A stretch of DNA of 5,153 nucleotides from Lachnoclostridium sp. UBA933. GTDB taxonomy: Bacteria; Bacillota; Clostridia; Lachnospirales; Lachnospiraceae. Within the stretch, counting starts at the first letter, position 1; every line of letters starts with the position of its first letter. Under the pieces are notes generated by a model. The model was given only the letters and a program-made list of their open reading frames with translations, was not told the origin of the DNA and searched no databases. Shown here piece by piece: positions 1 through 5,153 of this stretch. The position numbers and the translations under genes are program-made. The DNA lies in contig DBDL01000037.1 in the NCBI GenBank assembly GCA_002293545.1, forward strand, positions 697-5,849, in the 5' to 3' direction.

Positions 1-1338
1 TTTATTTTTGCTTCCGCCAGAGACGGATATGCCAAAACATCATTAGAGGATGACAGCAAGACGATGAATCCCCTTTTTGAGGCAATCATTGACTTTATTC
101 CCGCTCCCTCGGGAGACCCTGACGCAAACACACAGGTATTAATCAGTACGATTGATTACAATGAATATATTGGCCGAATTGGTATCGGTAAAGTTGATAA
201 CGGTTCGGTTCGTGTTAATCAGGAAGTCGTCATTGTCAACGAACACGACAAGAATCGGTTTAACACGGTTAAAATCAACAAGCTCTATGAGTTTGAAGGA
301 CTGAAACGCATTGAGGTGGAGGAAGCCAAAATCGGTTCTATTGTGGCAATTTCCGGTATCTCGGATATTCATATCGGCGATACGATTTGCTCCGCCGAAA
401 ATCCGGTTGCGATTCCCTTTCAAAAAATATCGGAACCTACGATTGCCATTAACTTTATTGTAAATGACAGTCCCCTTGCCGGCAAGGAAGGCAAATACGT
501 AACGTCCCGTCATGTAAGGGACCGGCTGTTCCGTACGCTGAATACCGACGTCAGTATCCGGGTGGAGGAAACCGAATCAACCGAGGTTTTTAAAGTATCC
601 GGACGCGGCGAGCTTCATCTGTCGGTGCTTATCGAAAACATGCGGCGCGAGGGATACGAATTTGCCGTAAGTAAAGCCGAGGTTCTGTTTAAAACCGATG
701 AACGCGAACGTAAACTGGAACCGATCGAGCGTGCTTTTATCGACATCCCGGAAGAATTCAGCGGAAACATTATCGAAGCCCTGAGCCGCCGGAAAGGTGA
801 ACTTCAGGCAATGGTTCCGCTTGGAACCGGCACACTCCGTTTGGAGTTCTATATTCCGTCCCGCGGACTAATCGGTTACCGCGGTGAGTTCATGACTGCC
901 ACAAAGGGAAACGGTATATTAAATACTGTATTCGAGGAATATGCTCCCTTTCGCGGTGAAATTTCTTATCGTAAAGAAGGTTCGCTTATCGCTTTTGAAT
1001 CAGGTCAAACGATTACCTACGGTCTTTTTAACGCACAAGAGCGGGGAACCCTGTTTGTCGGTCCCGGTGAACAGGTTTATTCCGGCATGGTAGTCGGCAG
1101 GAATGCAAAATCCGATGATATTGAAGTAAATGTCTGCAAAAAGAAGCAGCTTACCAATACACGTGCCGCCGGCTCCGACGACGCACTCCGCCTTGTCCCG
1201 CCTCAAAAACTAACATTGGAACAGGCATTGGATTTTATTGATACCGACGAGCTTTTAGAAGTAACGCCTAAAAATCACCGAATCCGTAAAAAAATCCTGG
1301 ATTCCACAACACGTATGAGGTCAAAAAGACGCGGTTAG
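1..1338 (+). CDS. typA: Translational GTPase TypA/BipA, 5'-truncated by window edge
   Basis: The reading frame is open from base 1 and stops with TAG at 1336-1338, giving 445 visible residues of a family usually ~605-615 long. About 165-170 N-terminal residues, most of the GTPase domain, are off the left edge. The ATG at 64 is internal, because the preceding codons read [12 protein letters not shown], matching the G5 'SA' region of TypA. Next come an EF-Tu-like domain II beta-barrel (visible residues ~35-110, [15 protein letters not shown]), an EF-G domain III-like section (~140-220, [21 protein letters not shown]) and an EF-G domain V-like section (~235-310, [13 protein letters not shown]). 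The BipA-specific C-terminal domain follows (~320-445, [34 protein letters not shown]) with a basic tail. TypA binds the ribosome and is linked to 50S assembly and to stress or low-temperature growth in other bacteria. Its transcript would run into the 3' end of rmlA, and no terminator is visible. Confidence 0.96.
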   Translation, partial: FIFASARDGYAKTSLEDDSKTMNPLFEAIIDFIPAPSGDPDANTQVLISTIDYNEYIGRIGIGKVDNGSVRVNQEVVIVNEHDKNRFNTVKINKLYEFEGLKRIEVEEAKIGSIVAISGISDIHIGDTICSAENPVAIPFQKISEPTIAINFIVNDSPLAGKEGKYVTSRHVRDRLFRTLNTDVSIRVEETESTEVFKVSGRGELHLSVLIENMRREGYEFAVSKAEVLFKTDERERKLEPIERAFIDIPEEFSGNIIEALSRRKGELQAMVPLGTGTLRLEFYIPSRGLIGYRGEFMTATKGNGILNTVFEEYAPFRGEISYRKEGSLIAFESGQTITYGLFNAQERGTLFVGPGEQVYSGMVVGRNAKSDDIEVNVCKKKQLTNTRAAGSDDALRLVPPQKLTLEQALDFIDTDELLEVTPKNHRIRKKILDSTTRMRSKRRG

Positions 1339-2216
1339 ATATCTATGTATTTTCCGTCCATGACATCCTTCAGGTAAGCACCGTATTGATTTTTACTCAG
1401 CTCTTTATAGGCACTCATCATCTGTCCGTGGGTAATCCATCGGTTGTTGTATGCAATTTCCTCTAAACAGGCTATTTTTCTATTTTGATGTGTTTCAATT
1501 GTTTTGACAAAGTTTGCGGCTTCTATCAGGGATTCATGGGTGCCTGTATCCAGCCATGTAAATCCCTGGCTCAGCAGCGTCACATCCAGCTCCCCGTTTT
1601 CTAAGTATATACGGTTTAAATCCGTTATTTCCAATTCACCGCGCGGGGACGGCTTTAGATTTCTGGCATAGGAAACGACTTTATTGTCATAGAAATATAA
1701 ACCCGTAACACAATAATTTGATTTGGGTACCTCCGGTTTTTCTTCAATGGATATCGCTTTGCCGTCGTCGTCAAATTCTACAATTCCAAACCGTTCCGGG
1801 TCGTCCACATAATAACCGAATACGGTGGCACCGTTCTTTTTGTTTGCCGCCGTCCGCACTCTTTTTTCCAAGCCGTGCCCATGAAAAATATTATCGCCCA
1901 ATATCATAGCCACCGAATCATCGCCAATAAATTCTTCTCCTAAGATGAATGCCTGCGCCAGACCATCCGGACTTGGCTGGATTTTATAAGACAGATGGAT
2001 TCCAAACTGTTTTCCGTCACCGAGCAGTTCTTCAAATCTCGGCGTATCCTCCGGTGTGGATATAATCAATATATCTTGAATATCCGCAAGCATCAGTACC
2101 GATAACGGATAATAAATCATCGGCTTATCATAAATCGGAAGTAACTGCTTGGATGTTACTTTTGTCAGCGGATATAATCTTGTCCCGCTTCCCCCTGCCA
2201 AAATAATCCCTTTCAT
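1335..2216 (-). CDS. rmlA: Glucose-1-phosphate thymidylyltransferase RmlA/RfbA
   Basis: A complete 293-residue protein, close to the family's usual ~290. RmlA condenses glucose-1-phosphate with dTTP to give dTDP-glucose and pyrophosphate, the first step of dTDP-rhamnose and other dTDP-deoxysugar pathways in the cytoplasm. Visible motifs are the nucleotide-binding loop [11 protein letters not shown] (residues 8-18), [18 protein letters not shown] (22-39), LGDN with the likely Mg-binding Asp108, EEKP (158-161), GELEITD (193-199) and [10 protein letters not shown] with the second metal Asp223. The ATG at 2216 is supported by a GGAGGG six bases upstream and by the exact family N-terminus [13 protein letters not shown]. 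The start overlaps the upstream dehydratase stop as ATGA, suggesting translational coupling. A sigma-A-like promoter lies just upstream as well. The TAA stop (1337-1335) overlaps the convergent typA stop. No rmlB, rmlC or rmlD is in the window, and none can follow directly because typA lies beyond the stop. Confidence 0.96.
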   Translation of the reverse strand: MKGIILAGGSGTRLYPLTKVTSKQLLPIYDKPMIYYPLSVLMLADIQDILIISTPEDTPRFEELLGDGKQFGIHLSYKIQPSPDGLAQAFILGEEFIGDDSVAMILGDNIFHGHGLEKRVRTAANKKNGATVFGYYVDDPERFGIVEFDDDGKAISIEEKPEVPKSNYCVTGLYFYDNKVVSYARNLKPSPRGELEITDLNRIYLENGELDVTLLSQGFTWLDTGTHESLIEAANFVKTIETHQNRKIACLEEIAYNNRWITHGQMMSAYKELSKNQYGAYLKDVMDGKYIDI

Positions 2217-4201
2217 ATATTTCCCTCCAAATATTTTTCTGAATCCATTCTTTTACTATAAAAGTTATTCGTTTTAATTTCAAGTGTTTTTTTGTGTTTT
2301 TTTTCATTTTCGACATTTATTTTATAAGTTGGTACAATTTTTGCAATCAATTCTTTCATATTATGCGTTTCTTCATAAGCGCATTGATAAAGTTCACCTA
2401 ATATTTCAAAAAATTCTTCTTCATCAAATTCAATCGGCTTTCCGATATGGATCATTTCATTTTCCGTATCGGTCAGCCCCTCTTCATCCATCAGGATTTC
2501 TTCATACAGTTTCTCGCCGGGACGCAGACCCGTATATTTTATCTCAATATCCGTTCCGACCGAGTAACCGGAAAGCTGTATCAGTTTTTCAGCCAGCTCC
2601 GCAATGCTCACCGGCGCACCCATATCCAGCACAAAGATTTCTCCGCCTTTTGCATAAACACCTGCCTGAATGACGAGCGAAACCGCCTCCGGTATCGTCA
2701 TAAAATATCGGATGATTTCCGGATGTGTTACCGTTACCGGTCCGCCTTCCGCTATTTGTTTTTTAAATAAGGGTATGACGCTTCCGTTGCTTCCGAGCAC
2801 ATTTCCAAAACGGACGGCAACAAATTCGGTATCGGAATTTCGGTTTAATCCTTGTACAATCATTTCACAAATACGCTTGGAAGCCCCCATAATGTTTGTA
2901 GGGTTTACTGCTTTATCGGTAGAAATCAACACAAACTTTTTGGTCCGGTATTTGTCTGCCGCCAACGCGACATGATAGGTTCCGAATACATTATTTTTAA
3001 TCGCTTCATTCGGACTGGATTCCATCAGCGGGACGTGCTTATGCGCCGCCGCATGGTAAACGACATCCGGCCGATACTCTTTAAAAATGGAATCAATCCG
3101 GTTCGTATTCCGTACCGAACCAATCAAAACTTCAAGATGCAGATTCGGGTATTTACGGATTAATTCCTGTTGGATATCGTAAGCATTGTTTTCATAAATA
3201 TCTAAAATAATCAGCGTTTTGGGTCTGTTCGCCGCAATCTGCCGGCAAAGCTCACTGCCGATGGAACCGCCGCCGCCGGTTATGAGTACGACCTTATTGC
3301 TTACGTAATTGATAAACGAATCTAAATTTATCCGTACCGGTTCTCTTCCGAGTAAATCTTCAATTTCAACCTTTCTGATTTTCTCCACTCTCGCCTCTCC
3401 GGTTACAAATTGATATACACCGGGGAGAATCTTTAATTCACAGTCGGTATTCTGGCAAACATCCAGAATTTCTTTGACTTCTTTTTTGGAGGCGCTTGGC
3501 ATAGCCAGTATGATTTCATCAATATCGTACTTTTTTACACACGATTCAATATGACTGCGTCCTCCGATTACTTTAATCCCTTTTATATAAAGACCGTGCT
3601 TTGCTTTATTGTCATCAATAATACAGCAAATCCGGCTGTCCAGCCTCTGACTCATCTGAAGCTCCGTAATTACAATATTACATGCCTCACCCGCACCGAT
3701 AATCATTGTGTTACGCACTCCTTTTCCGTGCGTCCCCGCCGTAAATAAGAACCGTACCAAGCGGTAAGAAAACCGAACGGCAAACGTAAGCAAAAATAAG
3801 AGTATGATAAAGAAAACAAAATATGTCCTCGGCATCCGGTGATAGGTTCCCGATACAACCAAGTAATGAGCAAGTCCCGCAAACACGCATGATACTATAA
3901 TATTAATTACTTCCCGTGTACTTGCATATCTCCACAGGCTGTTATACATTCTCAAAAATGCGAAAATAGCAATGGTAATCAGTACGGTGGGAACCGCAAG
4001 GTCTTCAATCGTTCCCATATATCCCCTCGGATATGATTTTTCGATTCCGCTCGCCAGAGTGCTGCTCCAATTCATATTATAACGTAAATAAAGTGCAAGG
4101 ACAGAAGACAGAAAAACTGCCGCAATATCCCATAATAACAAGATTACACGGTATAATACGGATAATTTCCCGCTTTCAATATAGTCTTTCACCCGATTCA
4201 T
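2213..4201 (-). CDS. Membrane-anchored UDP-HexNAc 4,6-dehydratase, CapD/WbpM/PglF type
   Basis: A 662-residue protein from the ATG at 4201, chosen because AAAGGA lies nine bases upstream. An in-frame TTG at 4219 would add six residues but has only a weak A-rich stretch before it. About four membrane helices occupy residues ~16-39, 69-86, 98-117 and 126-147. A first Rossmann-like domain (GAGEA from 169) follows, then a PGVYQF linker (~260). The catalytic extended SDR domain begins at ~303 with GGGGSIG (309-315). The active-site stretch [17 protein letters not shown] places Thr428, Asp429, Lys430, then Met438 where ordinary SDRs have Tyr, and Lys442. The family oxidises C4 and eliminates at C5/C6 of UDP-GlcNAc, making UDP-4-keto-6-deoxy sugars for bacillosamine, QuiNAc or FucNAc-type glycans. 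The exact product stereochemistry cannot be read here. Residues 628-662 form an unusual charged tail. It lies 14 bp after galE and overlaps rmlA by ATGA. Confidence 0.93.
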   Translation of the reverse strand: MNRVKDYIESGKLSVLYRVILLLWDIAAVFLSSVLALYLRYNMNWSSTLASGIEKSYPRGYMGTIEDLAVPTVLITIAIFAFLRMYNSLWRYASTREVINIIVSCVFAGLAHYLVVSGTYHRMPRTYFVFFIILLFLLTFAVRFSYRLVRFLFTAGTHGKGVRNTMIIGAGEACNIVITELQMSQRLDSRICCIIDDNKAKHGLYIKGIKVIGGRSHIESCVKKYDIDEIILAMPSASKKEVKEILDVCQNTDCELKILPGVYQFVTGEARVEKIRKVEIEDLLGREPVRINLDSFINYVSNKVVLITGGGGSIGSELCRQIAANRPKTLIILDIYENNAYDIQQELIRKYPNLHLEVLIGSVRNTNRIDSIFKEYRPDVVYHAAAHKHVPLMESSPNEAIKNNVFGTYHVALAADKYRTKKFVLISTDKAVNPTNIMGASKRICEMIVQGLNRNSDTEFVAVRFGNVLGSNGSVIPLFKKQIAEGGPVTVTHPEIIRYFMTIPEAVSLVIQAGVYAKGGEIFVLDMGAPVSIAELAEKLIQLSGYSVGTDIEIKYTGLRPGEKLYEEILMDEEGLTDTENEMIHIGKPIEFDEEEFFEILGELYQCAYEETHNMKELIAKIVPTYKINVENEKKHKKTLEIKTNNFYSKRMDSEKYLEGNI
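2223..2228 (-). promoter_or_regulatory. Ribosome binding site of rmlA
   Basis: GGAGGG on the minus strand, six bases before the ATG at 2216. It lies within the last codons of the dehydratase gene (the LEG of the terminal LEGNI), so ribosomes finishing that gene pass directly over it. This fixes the rmlA start. Confidence 0.85.
2255..2283 (-). promoter_or_regulatory. Putative sigma-A promoter for rmlA, inside the end of the dehydratase gene
   Basis: On the minus strand, TTGAAA (2283-2278, one mismatch to TTGACA) is followed by exactly 17 bp and then TATAGT (2260-2255, one mismatch to TATAAT). Transcription would start near 2248, giving a leader of about 32 bases that still includes the rmlA ribosome binding site at 2228-2223. 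The surrounding DNA (2221-2310) has 20 G/C in 90 bases against about 50% in the dehydratase body (30/60 at 2461-2520). In such AT-rich DNA chance matches are common, so this is a strong candidate but unproven. It would let rmlA be transcribed without the upstream operon. Confidence 0.55.
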
Positions 4202-4210
4202 ACTATGAAT

Positions 4211-4216
4211 TCCTTT
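4211..4216 (-). promoter_or_regulatory. Ribosome binding site of the dehydratase gene
   Basis: AAAGGA on the minus strand, nine bases before the ATG at 4201 and touching the galE TGA stop (4218-4216). It decides in favour of the ATG at 4201 over the in-frame TTG at 4219, because the TTG would lie upstream of this site and has no comparable purine motif of its own. Confidence 0.7.
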
Positions 4217-5153
4217 CAACCAATCAATATTTCTTTCTTTTTATCCTCCCATATAAGTGCGTCCCGGATTGCTTGTTCTATCGTAAACTCAGCCCGCCAG
4301 CCAAGAAATTCATTCGCTTTGTCGCATACCGCAAAAGCCCCGGCAACATCTCCGTCCCGCGGCGGTCCTTCTTTGACATCCAGTTTCTCTCCCACTGCTT
4401 TTTCAAATGCCGCCACCAGCTCTCTTACCGTCACTCCGTCACCGCGTCCGATATTGACCACCTCAAAGGAACCTTCCTCTTTTTGGGTGCCGGCAATTTT
4501 CAAAACGGCATTTACGTGAGCCGCTGCCAAATCCCATATATGGATATAATCACGGATTCCCGAACCGTCCCTTGTGGGCCAGTCCACTCCCGTAATTGTC
4601 ATTTGTTTATTTTCAGACTTCAGCGTATTCAAAAGAATCCCTAAGATATGAGAGGGATTTTCAAGAAACGCACCGGTCCGGAATTCAGGATCTGCCCCGA
4701 TGGGATTAAAATAACGCAGTGAAATCACATTCATCCCATAGGCTATGGAATAATCGCGTAATATTCTCTCTGTCATTGCCTTGGTTTTGGCATAAGGACT
4801 CTCCGGCGCAATCGGATGATTTTCCGTAACCCGGATGTCTTTACTGTTTCCATATACGGAGGCGGAGGAACTGAAAATAATATTCTTACATCCGATTTCC
4901 TCCAGGTTGGCAAAAAACTGAATCCCCTTGCTCACATTGTTTTTATAATACATATGGGGATACGATACGGATTCCGGTACGGATATAAATGCCGCTAAAT
5001 GGATAACCGATGAGATGTCCCCCTGTTCTTTGAAGATTTCCCGGAGCAGGGCTTTATCCGCAATATCCCCCTCATAAAAGATATGATTCTCCGTATATTC
5101 ACGGCGTCCCCTGACTAATGAATCCAATATGACCGGTGTGTGCCCGTTGTCAG
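4216..5153 (-). CDS. galE: GalE-type UDP-glucose/UDP-hexose 4-epimerase, N-terminus off window
   Basis: The frame is open to the right edge, with DNGHTPVILDSLV encoded from 5151, so about 20-25 N-terminal residues carrying the GxxGxxG NAD-binding loop are missing. The TTG at 5127 is an internal Leu codon, not a start. Visible residues number 311, consistent with a family total of ~330. Numbering from codon 5151, the sequence shows EGDIAD (27-32), HLAAFISVPES (51-61), FSSSASVYG with catalytic Ser96, SPYAKTK with the YxxxK pair Tyr120/Lys124, RYFNPIGADP (146-155), DGSGIRDYIHIWDLA (195-209) and PRDGDVAGAF (264-273). The enzyme interconverts UDP-Glc and UDP-Gal, and some relatives also act on UDP-GlcNAc/GalNAc. 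It departs from E. coli GalE in the substrate loop, so specificity is uncertain. It ends in TGA at 4218-4216, 14 bp before the dehydratase start, as the upstream member of the same operon. Confidence 0.92.
   Translation of the reverse strand, partial: DNGHTPVILDSLVRGRREYTENHIFYEGDIADKALLREIFKEQGDISSVIHLAAFISVPESVSYPHMYYKNNVSKGIQFFANLEEIGCKNIIFSSSASVYGNSKDIRVTENHPIAPESPYAKTKAMTERILRDYSIAYGMNVISLRYFNPIGADPEFRTGAFLENPSHILGILLNTLKSENKQMTITGVDWPTRDGSGIRDYIHIWDLAAAHVNAVLKIAGTQKEEGSFEVVNIGRGDGVTVRELVAAFEKAVGEKLDVKEGPPRDGDVAGAFAVCDKANEFLGWRAEFTIEQAIRDALIWEDKKKEILIG

Larger units (their letters stand above)
2216..2320 (-). other. AT-rich C-terminal extension of the dehydratase, probable former intergenic DNA
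   Basis: These 35 codons encode a Lys/Asn/Glu-rich tail following VPTYK, where members of this family usually end. Base composition drops to about 22% GC at 2221-2310. The same stretch holds the rmlA promoter candidate and ribosome binding site. In another minus-strand frame a TAA sits at 2319-2317, directly after the AAA codon, so one fewer A in the run at 2320-2323 would end the protein at VPTYK. I infer that a short intergenic region was absorbed into the gene. The family end point is from memory, not from an alignment. Confidence 0.5.

Noticed and set aside
64..66. ATG at 64 as the start of typA
   Set aside because: The frame is open upstream to base 1 and those codons match the end of the TypA G domain, so this is an internal Met.
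1288..1305. Possible rmlA terminator on the minus strand: AATCC-A-GGATT followed by a T run
   Set aside because: The inverted repeat leaves a one-base loop and a weak AT-rich stem, which is not a credible rho-independent hairpin, and it lies inside conserved typA coding sequence.
1336..1345. Perfect 10-bp palindrome TAGATATCTA at the convergent stop codons
   Set aside because: It is short, AT-rich, without a loop or T tract, and such palindromes arise by chance. No operator or terminator role can be supported.
2128..2316. 62-codon minus-strand frame starting in the dehydratase tail and running into rmlA
   Set aside because: It is out of frame with both genes, Lys-rich from the A runs, and has no good ribosome binding site.
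2284..3163. Several overlapping plus-strand open frames of ~100-130 codons
   Set aside because: All are antisense to the strongly conserved dehydratase, overlap one another and lack family motifs.
4217..4219. TTG at 4219 as the dehydratase start
   Set aside because: It would overlap the galE stop and has no clear RBS, whereas ATG 4201 has AAAGGA nine bases upstream.
4033..4644. 203-codon open frame on the plus strand
   Set aside because: It lies antisense to the dehydratase start and galE, has no recognisable motifs, and is best explained as a shadow of those well-supported genes.

Overview
The window looks like a chromosomal segment of a Gram-positive Clostridia-type bacterium, probably Lachnospiraceae-like. 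This rests on the style of the TypA C-terminus, the purine-rich ribosome binding sites, a sigma-A-like promoter, and coding DNA near 50% GC in a sampled stretch against a very AT-rich regulatory stretch. The taxonomic call is inference from remembered protein families, not from a search. The window is almost entirely coding. No RNA gene, CRISPR array, insertion sequence or attachment site was seen.

Layout: positions 1-1338 (+) hold the last ~445 codons of typA/bipA, a ribosome-associated translational GTPase whose G domain lies off the left edge. Everything else is on the minus strand and reads from right to left. First comes a GalE-type sugar-nucleotide epimerase (5153-4216, N-terminus off the right edge). 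Next is a long membrane-anchored UDP-HexNAc 4,6-dehydratase of the CapD/WbpM/PglF type (4201-2213). Last is the glucose-1-phosphate thymidylyltransferase RmlA/RfbA (2216-1335). The minus-strand genes are packed as an operon: a 14-bp gap, then an ATGA stop/start overlap. The operon runs tail-to-tail into typA, and the two stop codons overlap within 4 bp.

Function: the three minus-strand genes make activated sugars. These are UDP-Gal and possibly UDP-GalNAc (GalE), UDP-4-keto-6-deoxy-HexNAc (dehydratase) and dTDP-glucose (RmlA). They look like the promoter-distal end of a capsule, exopolysaccharide or glycan locus whose glycosyltransferases, transporter and remaining sugar-modifying enzymes would lie beyond position 5153.

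The most interesting spot is 2216-2323. The dehydratase carries a ~35-residue AT-rich tail beyond its family-typical end. That DNA contains a near-consensus sigma-A promoter and the rmlA ribosome binding site. It reads as a former intergenic promoter region captured into coding sequence, perhaps by a single-base change in an A run. I see no convincing evidence of a wholly new biological system here.
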